A stretch of 64,000 nt of DNA from the NCBI GenBank assembly GCA_038030265.1, contig CM075943.1, forward strand, positions 30,132,001-30,196,000. The letters run 5' to 3'. Shown in pieces: positions 13,131 through 23,058 of this stretch (the stretch's first letter is position 1; every line of letters begins with the position of its first letter). A model generated the notes under the pieces. That model was not told the DNA's origin, ran no database searches, and saw nothing but the letters and a program-made list of their open reading frames with translations. A program made the position numbers and the translations under genes. Source of the stretch: Corythucha ciliata. Taxonomy: Eukaryota > Arthropoda > Insecta > Hemiptera > Tingidae.

Positions 13131-13670
13131 TCACACAGTACCTGCTGTTTCCACGGCCAAGTCGCAAAATCTGCAAATGTCCGTTTCAGACTTCTCCATT
13201 AGTCTGAGTGTATATCGAAGGGCACAATGTCCTGTTAGCAGTCCCACCAAGATCCTAAGGTCTCCTCGGCTCAGAGAGATCAGGGCCTTCTCCGATCGTC
13301 CTTTTGGAGTGACAAAGAGCTTGGCCTGCCTGAGACCTGGTTGTCTAACCCAGTGTTCACGATGCCTCTCGTCCAACCACGCGTGCACCTGCCTCTTCGT
13401 GAAGGACTTCGTGAAGGACTTCGTGACCCCGAGACTTGGCTCCGGGCCCACGTAAGGCATCTCTGATCCTCTCTTCGCGAGTTGATCAGCCATTTCATTC
13501 CCCACAAACCCCTTGTGACCCGGCACCCACATCAAAGTAAGGCTGTTTGCCGTTGCCAGAGGCCTGAGGGCTTCAAGACATCCCCAAACTAGCTTCGAAT
13601 TCACGAAAGTGCAGGGGAGGCATGTCCAGTAACACCTCCATGGCCGCCGTCGGGCACGAGTGCATAGCAC
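13131..13670 (-). pseudogene. Retrotransposon RNase H domain and cysteine motif
   Basis: The 179-codon frame contains the RNase H signature LMWVPGHKGFVGNEMADQLA at about residues 46-65 (H and D of the active site visible) and a downstream C-x2-C motif (DICRFCDL). The RNase H would remove the RNA strand during reverse transcription. The stretch TKSFTKSFTK reflects a small direct duplication (aaggacttcgtg twice) that is probably a copy-specific slip. The upstream RT is in another frame with stops between them, so no complete pol is encoded. Confidence 0.75.
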
Positions 13671-13880
13671 CCGTTACTCCAAGACAGGCCTGGCGCTGCA
13701 ACTTACTCAGCAAGGCCTGGACTGACCCTTGTTTCATTCTCTGCCACCATAGGAGTGAGCCATAGGTGACGATAGGCCTAACAATGGCTGTGTACAGCTA
13801 CAACACCGAACACCTTTTTTGGCTTTAGACCCCATGTTTTGCCAAACATTTTCCGACCAGCCCACATTGCGAACGTGGCC

Positions 13881-14156
13881 TTATTCAGCACCCTCTTGAT
13901 ATGCGAGGTCCAGGGTCACTCCAAGGTACTTGACTTCTTGTCCTACTTTCAACACTTCTCCATTCAGTCGAACTACCTTTAATGCCAGCTTCCTCCGCCT
14001 GGTAAACGCAACAAGGGTGGTCTTCTCAGGTTTAACCCTGAGACCATGCCTGCTGCACCATCGCTGCACTATGTTAAGGGCACCCTGCATCCTATTGGAT
14101 ATGGTATCATCAAATTTGCCCCTAACTAGAATCGCAAGGTCATCCGCGTAACCCAC
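13881..14156 (-). pseudogene. Retrotransposon reverse-transcriptase fragment (YADD box)
   Basis: The 91-codon frame begins at GYADDLAILVRG, the catalytic box of non-LTR reverse transcriptases. It continues through RHGLRVKPEKTTLVAF and VKYLGVTLD, the standard order of palm and thumb motifs. Sequence immediately upstream (14157-14340) still reads as the GVLSPLLWLL-like motif but contains stops. It belongs to the same element as the RNase H frame downstream of it. Confidence 0.75.
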
Positions 14157-14954
14157 TACCTCATAACCCTGCTCCTATAGGATAGCGAGAAGCTCGTCCA
14201 CCACGAGCAACCAGAGCAAAGGAGAGAGCACACCCCCCTAAGGACATCCCCTTGAGGGCAACACGGAAACAGTCTCCCCTCCCAGCTCCGAAGTCACGAC
14301 GCGGCATTCCAGCATCCCCTCGATCCATTTCACTGAAGATGGATCAACACCTCTGCTCCTTACTGCAGCCTCCATAGAATCATAGGTGGTGTTATCACAC
14401 AAGGCACATGTTCTCACACATAGGCTGGTGTAAAGATGGACGTAGAGAAGGGAGGGTGAGATGAGGCTTTAGGTTACAGAGAAGGTAACACGGCTGTTTG
14501 TGTTCTGCCCTGCACTACACTACACTTTTTTTTTCGCGAACAGACTTTTTGTTCTTTTTTTGCAATTTGTGAGATTTAACGACAATTAGTGCTAGTCAGA
14601 CATGTTAATGAAGAATGGACGTCAATCTTTCTCAGCCGCAATAGTCGGATCTTGAAAATACTTCGGGTTTCCTGCATTTTTCACTTCCAAAGTGTTGGAA
14701 TCCTATCACCCGGAGAGGAACCCGTGGTAAAGCCTTTATTTACGCAATTGATTGCTCTGTGATTGATTCTCCCGCAACGAAGTGTTACCAAATAATTTCC
14801 GTAATAAATAAATACCTATTTGATAAATACATTTACAACACAAGAATTTGTCCACAACCCGTCCCCGTTCCAGTATTATTCTTACTCTGAGTATGGGTAG
14901 GGGGGTTTGTTATGAGTCGGGATAACCACAAAAAAAAAAAAAAAAAAACGAACC

Positions 14955-15560
14955 TACATTCTGTATCGTATAAACCTCAAAATAAATTATCCTCTCGGGA
15001 CTGGCAATCCGTACTTACCTCTTTTCCACAACCTTGCTTGATAGCAGGTGACTTTAATTGCCACCAACGATTTTTTGGTAGTTCTGACATGAGACAAGTT
15101 CCAAAGGGGTTTCTTTATTGGATGCTATAGACAGAAATGGATTGATCGTTTTAAACGACGGTTCACCAACGGTCCTGAGAACCATAAGTCAAATAGGGCA
15201 TTCGGTTATATACCTGTCTCCGGCCACTCCAGGTCAAGCTACTTTTTTCGACTGGCCGATGATACTACTGGAAGCAAACTTTTCCCACAGAAACATAAGC
15301 AAAGTCGCGCCACACCTTGAATGAAATATAAAAAATGCAAACTGGGAGGAATACACTTATGGATATTTTTACAGCGGACTAACTGTCAACAATATCCCCA
15401 CTAGATTATGATGCCTTTATTAGGATGGGTTTAGCAATCACTGGATATCTCATGGAATAAGAATCCGTCGAATAACTTTACATTATTGTTCGCAAAAAGT
15501 CCCATAGCAACCAGACTTATCCCGGCTTTATCCGAAGAATAAGTGTACTGATAAACGCAC
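14955..15560 (+). pseudogene. Jockey-like endonuclease-domain fragment
   Basis: The translation shows LIAGDFNCHQRFFGS, the GDFN motif of the apurinic-type endonuclease of non-LTR elements. After a frame change near 15110 come AIDRNGLIVLNDGSPTVLR and ATPGQATFFDW, typical of the end of that domain. Sequence to about 15520 matches the decayed fragment at 3735-3812. It has at least one frameshift and no reverse transcriptase. A MITE complex (15580-16068) follows directly. Confidence 0.7.
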
Positions 15561-15579
15561 CCTTAGTCTAGTAAAAACC

Positions 15580-16068
15580 AACGATATATGTATAAAAGAA
15601 CTGGGGGGTGATTCTGTAACTTGCAAAATTTACGTGTCGTAAAATGGACGAAGGGTGAGGGGAGGTACCTCGTTGTCATGGTTTTTACGATACCTAGTGA
15701 ATTAAACTGCGGAATTTTCACGCGAGAATGTGTGGTCTCGAAGAAAAAATAACAAATTCTTAACAAATGAGTGGAAAAACCAAGGCAACGGGGAACATCT
15801 TCTCCCCCTCCTTCCCAGTTACGACACGTAAATTTTGCAAGTTACAGAATCACCCCCCAGGATTGCTCATCACTGCTGAAAAAGAATAGCCATGATTTAA
15901 GCTCCCAAGTGGATGAGAGGGGTGGAGTTTCAAAGTAAATACCGGAAGAGAATTGTGTTGCCATAACTACACAAGAAGAGGGGCCAGGGTGATTGTTTAT
16001 CAGGGGACGACCTGCCCCCTCCACGCCCCTCCAGTCCGTTGTGAGCAATCCAGTTTTATATATCGTTG
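15580..16068. mobile_element. MULE-like MITE, copy A, carrying a nested second MITE
   Basis: The ends aacgatatat and atatatcgttg are inverted and followed inward by inverted ggattgctcatcac / gttgtgagcaatcc. The flanking 9-mers gtaaaaacc (15571-15579) and gtaaaaaca (16069-16077) match at 8 of 9 positions. A second copy at 48045-48271 has the same ends and a perfect 9-bp duplication. A 9-bp duplication is usual for Mutator-like elements. Another inverted-repeat element (15603-15858) sits inside the left end. Confidence 0.7.
15603..15858. mobile_element. MITE with ggggggtgattctgtaac ends, inserted in another MITE
   Basis: The inverted ends run from ggggggtgattctgtaac inward through cttgcaaaatttacgtgtcg on both sides. 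The block interrupts the left end of the 15580-16068 element. A related, more diverged copy lies at about 30975-31225 in the opposite orientation (shared words ttcttcgagaccacacattc and cgcggaattttca on opposite strands). No transposase frame is present. Confidence 0.7.
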
Positions 16069-16929
16069 GTAAAAACACGACAATTTTACTTTATTTCGAA
16101 CTCTCTCTCATACAGCCACAATTGTTGTGTTACATCAATGACACAACAATCACTCACACCCGCCAAACCCACATGATAATTCTGTTCCCACACAAAGGTT
16201 TCCAACACGAAATATTACTACAGTTCGGCCTTCCTGAAATAATTGACGCCCTCGTCAACAACCTCCTCAATTACAAGTAGTAGCAAATTAAAAAAAATGA
16301 AATTCACTAAAACACAAAAATGAAAATAGAAATGAACACAATAACAAACAAATCATAACAATCGCGTTCACTTAAGAAATGAGCATAAAAACATAAATTG
16401 TATTTTGAGAACCGAAAAGAGAACTCATTTTTTATTAGATGAGACCAATTTTAGCCTGTCATGAGTCAAAACCCCCTTTTACCTCTTTGCACCGGACGGT
16501 CCATCGACATCCTTCACCACTACGGAGGCCTTTGGCAATTTGGTAGGGACCGCGGTACTTGGCTTGTAATTTTCGGCTTTCCCCTGAGGCAGTGGGGCTT
16601 CCCATCTGATTAATACGGAATCACCCTGTTTAAAATCCCTGGGTTTTGTAGCCCTATCCGTGGTTTTTTAAATTTCCCGCTCCCTGTTACCCTTCAAACT
16701 CTTGTCCACCTCGGTTACGGGTTCCAATCCGTGTTTTTTCTAGTTAAATTACTTAACGTCTGTCGTCAACGAAGATTCGGCTAGTCCGGTTCCCACGTGT
16801 TGGAATACGATAGAAAATGTGGTGCGCCTGATTATTCTCTGAACGGAATTGTTAATAGACTGCTGAACGTCCCCAACTTTCACGTTCCTTCAGTCTGTCT
16901 CGTCTACCGTGGCTGCTAAACAAATCTTA

Positions 16930-17420
16930 AGCCCGGTGCACAATCGACGGAACGGGAACGCGAACGAAATTCTTCTCTCTGATTGGCTGATGGGAACGAA
17001 ACGCTAACGCGACGCAAGTTGGTTTATCTTTGGCCTTCACGTTCCCGAGGAGCTTTGTTGGAAATGTTTCGAAACTCGCGTGAAGGAGACACTGTTGCCA
17101 ACGGAAGCCCAGATAAGACACAGAAAGTGAAATATTCGTTGTAAAAAACATACGTCATCACATTAAAGGCCGTTGCACAACTGACAGAACTGGAACGGAA
17201 ACGAGAAGGAAAATCTGCTCGCTGATTGACTGGTGTCTTCGGCAGGAATGAAACGCGAATGCTACGGGAAAGTTGGTTCAATTTTATCTTTAAATTTTAT
17301 CTTTCACGTTCCCTTTAAGGCCGGTTCACAATTGACAAGAACGGAATGGGGAGCTTTCCGTTTCGGGACCGGATACGGGAAAGGAGATTCGATTGATTCA
17401 CAATTGACACGAACGCGAAA
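16930..17420. repeat. Diverged tandem units beginning ggccggt(t/g)cacaa
   Basis: Similar starts occur at about 16931 (ccggtgcacaatcgacgg), 17168 (ggccgttgcacaactgaca) and 17321 (ggccggttcacaattgaca), with a fourth partial at 17396. Each is followed by gaac-ggaacg-type sequence and some by a ctgattg-ctg word. This looks like two or three MITE-like units in a row; the exact ends are unclear. Confidence 0.5.
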
Positions 17421-17764
17421 ATATTCCATTTTTCAGAGGCCTAATTCTCTAACAAAATAGAAACTTTGCTTTGGTAGAAACAATGAAATCTCATTCTTGA
17501 AATTAAGAAAGCTGAACGGAAACATATGATTTTTGAAAAACGCAATGATGAAAAAAGTTAGTGAATAAGGCCCCAGGTCCGTTCCATAGTTTCATGAGTG
17601 CTACACTTTTGAAGAAAATCATCTGGTTTCATTCAATTTTGGGGGGTTGGGGTTTTATAATTACTCTACATCACTCTATTTTATAAGCACTCTACATTTT
17701 ATAATTACTCTAAGGTGCTATGTTGTGCAATTCAAAATTCCATAAGTCACTTACATAGCTGCAC

Positions 17765-18097
17765 AAAGCTGTAGCATTTCTGCCATCTACTGCCCTCCCA
17801 GATACGCACTGAAAGAAGAGGACTACTTATCGTTAATGGATAGTCTGGGTGCTAATTTCGTCATCGGCGGGGATTTCAATGCAAAGAACACATATTGGGG
17901 CTCGAGGCTAACAACCACAAAAGGACGAGAGTTGTTCTCCGCTGGGAGAAGAAAAAATTGCAGTTTCCATTCATCAGGAAAGCCTACGTATTGGCCCAAG
18001 GACCCATTAAAGACTCCTCGGACAACTTCATTCACGTAGAAGACTGTGGCAGTCAGATCATTCTGCTATTGTTCTTACGATTAGCGGCTCAATCATT
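17765..18097 (+). pseudogene. Endonuclease-domain remnant of the jockey-like element
   Basis: The sequence reads IYCPPRYALKEEDYL, then NFVIGGDFNAKNTYWGSR and the stretch KPTYWPKDPLKTP. After two small frame changes (about 18018 and 18040) it continues as SDHSAIVLTISGS, the catalytic SDH end of the apurinic-type endonuclease. The first part of the domain is missing because the element is 5'-truncated. This part joins in frame to the RT reading frame at 18041, so the breaks are small indels within this copy. Confidence 0.75.
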
Positions 18098-20038
18098 TTG
18101 AAGGAAGACCGGCCAAGGCTAGTCACTCAACGCACTAGTTGGGATGTTTTCAGAGAATACGTCGCCACTAATATTAACCTTTCAGTCCCTCTAAAATCAC
18201 CGGAACAATTAGAAGAGGAAGCTCGGAACTTCGTCAAATGTATTCAGCGAGCTGCTTGGTCTACCACGCCTACAGAAAACATTGCAAGAATCAGCCACAC
18301 CACATATCCCCGTGAGGTTAGAGAGCTGGTTAGGGAAAAAAGAAAGGCGAGGCAACTCTGGCAAAACAGTAGAGCTCCTCGTGACAAAGCAAAACTGAAT
18401 AGGCTAAAGACTCGGCTTGACGCCCTGAACAAGGAAATCAAGCAAGAAACACATGCCAGACTATTGATGGAGTTAACTCCGGGAAAGGACACGGATTACT
18501 CCCTGTGGAAGATTACTAAATCGCTGAAGCATCCCAAAGAACACATTCCTCCGATTAGAAAGCTGGACGGAGAATGGGCCAAAAGTCCCCGAGAGAAAGC
18601 TGAACTATTTGCAGAGCATCTCGAAGAAACATTTATGCCGCTGCAAGGGGAAAGAGATGAGGAAGACCTGCCGACGCTGCCTCCATCAGCGTCTTCGCAA
18701 TATATAAGACCGGTAACGTTTAATGAGCTTAAATATGCAATAAACAATCTCAAAACAAATAAAGCTCCTGGGTATGACCTCATAACTGGGACTGTCGTCA
18801 AACTACTCCCGGAAGTAGGAATGCGTATGTTACTCTACCTCATAAACGCATCGCTGAGACTCAAATACGTACCTCGTTGCTGGAAAGTGGCAGAAGTGAT
18901 CTTGATCCTGAAACCTGGTAAGGAATCATGCGAGAAAACGTCGTACCGTCCAATATCATTGTTACCAGTGATCTCCAAACTCTTCGAGAGGTTACTCGTG
19001 AAGAGATTAAAAGCCATAATCAAAGACAAGGAGCTTATCCCCAATCACCAGTTCGGGTTCAGGGAAAAGCACTCCACTATTGATCAAGTGCATCGCATCA
19101 CTCGGGTGATTGAGAACTCTTTAGAGAGGAAGCAAGTCTGCGCGAGCGTGTTCCTTGATGTTTCCCAAGCATTTGATAAAGTCTGGCATCAGGGTCTGCT
19201 GTACAAACTTAGAAGAAACTTGCCGGACCAATACTTCCACATTCTCAAGTCGTACCTCTCAGGAAGACACTTCAGGGTGAAGCACGAAGGAGCGTATTCA
19301 TCATTAAAGAGGAAAAATGCTGGTGTTCCCCAAGGAAGTGTACTTGGGCCGCTGCTGTATCTCCTCTATACGAACGACGTCCCTAGCAGTGGGGACACAA
19401 CAATTGCAACGTTTGCAGACGACACAGCCCTACTGGCGGTTGCAGAGTCTGTTGAAGAAGCAACATCACAACTACAGCACACAGTAAATAATGTATGTCA
19501 ATGGGCCAAAAAATGGCGACTAAAACTGAACGAACTCAAGTCCTCACACATCTACTTCACAAACAAGAAAATAATCAATATACCAATAATTATCAACGGA
19601 CAACACGTACCCATAGTAAACACCGCTAAATACCTGGGTATGACACTCGATACTAAACTTAAATGGAAAGAGCACGTTAAGAAGAAAAATGAAGAACTAA
19701 AACTGAAGTTTAGAAGACTGTTTTGGTTATTTGGTAGGCACTCTGAGCTCTCCATCCATAACCAATTGATAATATTTAGACAAGTGCTGAAGCCAGTATG
19801 GACGTATGGAATTCAGCTCTGGGGTTGTAGAAAAAAGACCAATATTAAGGTCATACAAACATTCCAGAACAAGGTACTGAGGAGCATTGTCAATGCCCCC
19901 TGGTATGTTCGCAATGATGACCTCCACCGAGACCTCAAGGTGGAAACCGTAAAAGAAGTAATTGAGCAGCATGCGCTCAAACACCAACACCGTCTTCGGG
20001 AGCATATGAACCCGGAAGCACTTCGCCTCCGTCGGTGA
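18098..20038 (+). CDS. Jockey-clade reverse transcriptase (646-codon open frame)
   Basis: It copies element RNA into DNA at the target nick. Motifs in order: the linker KAPGYD (residues 222-227), YRPISLLPVISKLFERLL (about 282-299), GFREKHSTIDQVHR, SVFLDVSQAFDKVWH (first catalytic aspartate), GVPQGSVLGPLLYLLYTND (about 409-427), the active-site FADDTALL (439-446) and KYLGMTLDTKLKW (about 510). All residues expected for activity appear present. The frame is open upstream to 18041, and position 18098 is TTG, not ATG. The true protein began in the endonuclease upstream, so this is the intact C-terminal part of a longer pol rather than a gene with its own start. Activity in trans is unlikely because the endonuclease is broken and the 5' end is missing. 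Confidence 0.85.
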   Translation: MKEDRPRLVTQRTSWDVFREYVATNINLSVPLKSPEQLEEEARNFVKCIQRAAWSTTPTENIARISHTTYPREVRELVREKRKARQLWQNSRAPRDKAKLNRLKTRLDALNKEIKQETHARLLMELTPGKDTDYSLWKITKSLKHPKEHIPPIRKLDGEWAKSPREKAELFAEHLEETFMPLQGERDEEDLPTLPPSASSQYIRPVTFNELKYAINNLKTNKAPGYDLITGTVVKLLPEVGMRMLLYLINASLRLKYVPRCWKVAEVILILKPGKESCEKTSYRPISLLPVISKLFERLLVKRLKAIIKDKELIPNHQFGFREKHSTIDQVHRITRVIENSLERKQVCASVFLDVSQAFDKVWHQGLLYKLRRNLPDQYFHILKSYLSGRHFRVKHEGAYSSLKRKNAGVPQGSVLGPLLYLLYTNDVPSSGDTTIATFADDTALLAVAESVEEATSQLQHTVNNVCQWAKKWRLKLNELKSSHIYFTNKKIINIPIIINGQHVPIVNTAKYLGMTLDTKLKWKEHVKKKNEELKLKFRRLFWLFGRHSELSIHNQLIIFRQVLKPVWTYGIQLWGCRKKTNIKVIQTFQNKVLRSIVNAPWYVRNDDLHRDLKVETVKEVIEQHALKHQHRLREHMNPEALRLRR

Positions 20039-20224
20039 CGTCGTCAGGCGGCTAATGCGGACAAAACCCATGGACCTTGTGGCGTCGCGGTAGTGACAGT
20101 GAGGTGCGTGCGTGCTCGTAGGAGGAAGGCCATTGGGCCATGAACTCCAATAATGTTGTAAATTGTATATAAGTAAATTAACTTGATGGGCTCAGGCTCA
20201 GTTGTTATAATACAAATACCTATT

Positions 20225-20230
20225 AATAAA
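20225..20230 (+). terminator. Polyadenylation signal of the jockey-like element
   Basis: AATAAA lies about 20-25 nt before the A-rich tail and about 190 nt after the RT stop codon. Confidence 0.7.
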
Positions 20231-20253
20231 GATATCTAAAAATGAAAAAAATG

Positions 20254-20295
<42 letters not shown>

Positions 20296-20576
20296 CAGCT
20301 GCACGATCAATAATTTATACAATTTGATTTGACCCAATCGTCCTTTTTACATCGATGACAACGTATTAAAAGCGTAAAATAATGAAATTGCAAAAATCAT
20401 CGCTATAGTAGAAATCACATTTTTTTTTTCATATTCTTCTTTGGTTGAGACTTGGTACATGTGACATTGCACATTGTGAACATTGTCCAAGGCGATATGT
20501 ACAGAGTACGAAAAAGACATGTAATTTTGGACTTTGTCGTCTTTGGTGTTGTAACCGGTGCGCTACTCTGGGGAGC

Positions 20577-20889
20577 GAAGGAGTAGGTTAAATGAAATAA
20601 AAACGTTAAGAGGACGTCTCTCCGCGATGTTTTTCCTTAATTTAACAGTACCGGTTTCGGTCACTTGGTAACCATTCTCAACTGTACTTTACAATACAAG
20701 CTTCCACTTGGGACCACCCCGTCAACGATTTCGTCAGTACTTTAAAAATCTAATTGTATGAAAGACGATGTTTTATCGGACTGTTTGCATTTACCCCTGT
20801 CTGTTTTTATTTCATTTAATTCGTTTACCACCGCTACATCGCCCATCTAGTTCTCTTCGGAGAATAGAATAACAATGAAGGAGTAGGTT
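20577..20889. mobile_element. SINE-like or retro-inserted element with a 13-bp target duplication
   Basis: The 13-mer gaaggagtaggtt is directly repeated at 20577-20589 and 20877-20889, bounding 287 bp. The insert has inverted aaatgaaataaaaac / gtttttatttcattt near its ends and ends in agaataacaat. Its core has accggtttcggtcac followed by accattctcaac, close to gcggtttcggc...gccattctcaa in the hairpin at 25667-25896. The duplication size fits target-primed insertion. No coding frame is present. Confidence 0.6.
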
Positions 20890-21969
20890 CGGCGGGCTAG
20901 GAGGGGTGATTGACCTCCAGTAAATCAGAACCCAAAAGAATTATATATTTTACTACTTCAGAAAATTTATGAAAAGAAAAAGTGGACCTTCTACGAATAC
21001 ACGTTATACGTATTATAGTGAGGGGGTGTGGAGGGGAATAAATTATAATTATTTCCTGATCAAACGATTTTCAGCTACCCCCGTACCCAAAGGTGAAGTG
21101 TCTCCCAACTCCCTAGAGAAGGATCACGTGGTTCGGGAAAAGACTGGCTGGGTGGGGGGAAGGGACACCGTTCACCTCTTTCGCACAAAACAATCACAGT
21201 AGAGGATCTCTCAGTAAAGGGGGGGGGGGAGAACTGCGAAAGGGGCTTTGCACAAGTCGAAATTAACTCATCAACGAAAGCAAGTAAGGGGGGGGGGGAG
21301 AAATGGTAAATAAACGGAGAACTTCAAAATCGCTTATCTGCCGGTTTCTCTCTTTCCTTCAGAGGTCAGCGTAGGGCCAAAGGGGGAGGCGACGATCCGT
21401 CGAGGCGGTATCTCCGCATCTGCTCTCTCCGGAGTGCGTTATGTTTCGATGGCGTTCGAGAAGTCGGGACTGTACGCTATGGCCAAATGCTGCGGTCGAC
21501 GTTGAGGTCGGCAATATTTTCCCCACGTATACGATGCTCTACAAGAGATATTGTTATCCCACCGGGAAAAGAAATTGTACTCATTCGCTAAATTATAACT
21601 CACCTAATAGGGCCGGAAACGGGACAATTTTATTGTGTATCGGCACAAATAGCTGCCGCAGTCTCCTAATGACTCAGGGGACCGAAAGACTTTTTTCCAG
21701 AGCCGGGAAAAGTATGGCGAAATTCAAGGCGAGAACTCAACTGGGAAACTGTGCCCCTCTTATCGTTAGATTTATTTCTTTATTGGGACTATGCCCTTTT
21801 CTTTGTTTTGAATGAGAGAAAATTAATCGTGAAGATTAATGGGAAATTCCAAAAGAACCGTGATCACGGTTACAGCGTGTACAAAGTCCGTTTTTTCGGC
21901 AATGAATCGGATTTGTACATAAATAACTGGGCATTGCGGACGTTATACTATTCCGAGCTTTGCTCGTAA

Positions 21970-22163
21970 GGCTCGTTTCACACATACGCGTTTCCACGTG
22001 GTGCGGTTTCAAAGTGGTGTGAATTCGCGCGCGGCTCAAGGGGGCGAGCGGCGGAAAGCGATAACTCTTTGGTTTCTACACGGCAGCGGTTTGAAGAGGT
22101 TTCTCAGTTCACCCATGAGAGGCACCCATCGCGTTTGGCAACCGCGTATGTATGAAACGAGCC
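21970..22163. mobile_element. MITE with 21-bp ends and TAA duplication (Harbinger-type)
   Basis: The ends ggctcgtttcacacatacgcg and cgcgtatgtatgaaacgagc(c) pair at 20 of 21 positions. TAA occurs directly outside both ends (21967-21969 and 22164-22166). A 3-bp TWA-type duplication is typical of PIF/Harbinger elements. The element is 194 bp with no coding capacity. Confidence 0.8.
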
Positions 22164-22917
22164 TAACACATACAAAAAATCGTATATAGCTACGATTTTT
22201 TCCACGCAGTAAAATCGATGGTATTAAAAAAACTTGAACCTTATCCTTTTATTTTTTTCAAAGACAGATTACATAAGAGAAAAGACAGATTATATAAAAA
22301 ATTCTTCGATCAAAAATATCTTTTTGTTATATATTTATACTTTATGGGAGGGGGTGATGGGGATCCCCCGAGTCCGCCACCATGCCCGTCCGCCTCTTTT
22401 TAGTGTCGTACCATCTATTTCTTCTTTTTTTCCGGTTCAACCAACTAATTCTGCAGTTGGAAAAAAGGAAACAAAGTGAAGATGTTCAAGACAAGGACCG
22501 ATGTACAAGAGATGACGAGGGGTATGCGAGTGAATGAAAAGGGGTTGGAGGCGGTTGGGTTAAGGTTAGCCATTACGGTAAGCCCCAAAGGTTGGAGAGG
22601 ATGCGGTCACCTAATCCCTACAAACTCCAGCCAAAGCACGCGCCCCTTTAAGCCCCCTTATAACACCTTACTATCCACACTTAAGCCAAGACTTTACCTT
22701 CTTAGCCGTTAGTTGAAAGAGTTTTTGCTCTCCCTTTTCCCTACAGCAAAACACCGAAGCATACCCTCCCTTTGCTTGCGAGAGCTCTAATTAAATCCCA
22801 GGACGTAATCTCTGCAGTGGTTATAGTTATATTTGGGAACGTGAAAGGGTGAAATGTGGGACAACTTAGTTTAGCCAAATTTACAAACTTTAGTATTTGT
22901 TTTGTTTTATTTTTCAG

Positions 22918-23058
22918 GGCAACAACAACAGTTTCACGCATTTGCTTTTGGACAGCGCCCATTTCTGTCAGGGCATTTTACAGGAGCTCTTGATCCACTT
23001 CAGAGGGCCCCCGACCCTCTAGCCTTCAGAATGCCTCCAACTATGTCTTCCTGTCAAA
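22918..23058 (+). CDS. Runx: RUNX/Runt transcription factor, middle exon
   Basis: The exon of 141 nt is bounded by tttttcag and gtgagt. Joined to the previous exon it reads ...SKT-R-QQQQFHAFAFGQRPF, then LSGHFTGALDPLQRAPDPLA and FRMPPTMSSCQ. It enters with two bases that complete an arginine codon and leaves with one base, matching the next exon. This part follows the Runt domain. It has no catalytic motif and is proline- and aromatic-rich, as expected for the transactivation/inhibition region. The phases of all four exons agree, which is strong evidence that this exon belongs to the same gene even though it is 14 kb from the first. Confidence 0.88.

Larger units (their letters stand above)
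12879..14395 (-). mobile_element. 5'-truncated non-LTR retrotransposon with RT and RNase H (I/R1/LOA-type)
   Basis: Read on the - strand, it carries the end of a reverse transcriptase (YADD box), then an RNase H domain, a C-x2-C-type cysteine motif, and an A-tail seen as a T run at 12878-12894. The 5' boundary near 14395 is approximate: it is where RT-like sequence fades. Several frames are needed, so this copy is inactive. The RNase H domain behind the RT separates it from the jockey-like copies in the window. The same 3' end was inserted independently at 3826-4123. Confidence 0.75.
17757..20292 (+). mobile_element. Jockey-like non-LTR retrotransposon, 5'-truncated, with A-tail
   Basis: It carries the end of an endonuclease domain (frame-broken), a long intact reverse-transcriptase frame (to 20038), a 3' UTR of about 200 bp with AATAAA at 20225-20230, and an A-tail of about 40 nt interrupted only near its start. 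The word agctgcac occurs at the 5' edge (17757-17764) and again within 20 nt after the tail, so it may be part of the target duplication. The long pure tail and intact RT frame suggest a fairly recent insertion within the Runx intron. Confidence 0.85.

Noticed and set aside
21441..21815. A 124-codon + strand frame
   Set aside because: No family resemblance; it lies inside the Runx intron and has no start or exon signals that stand out.
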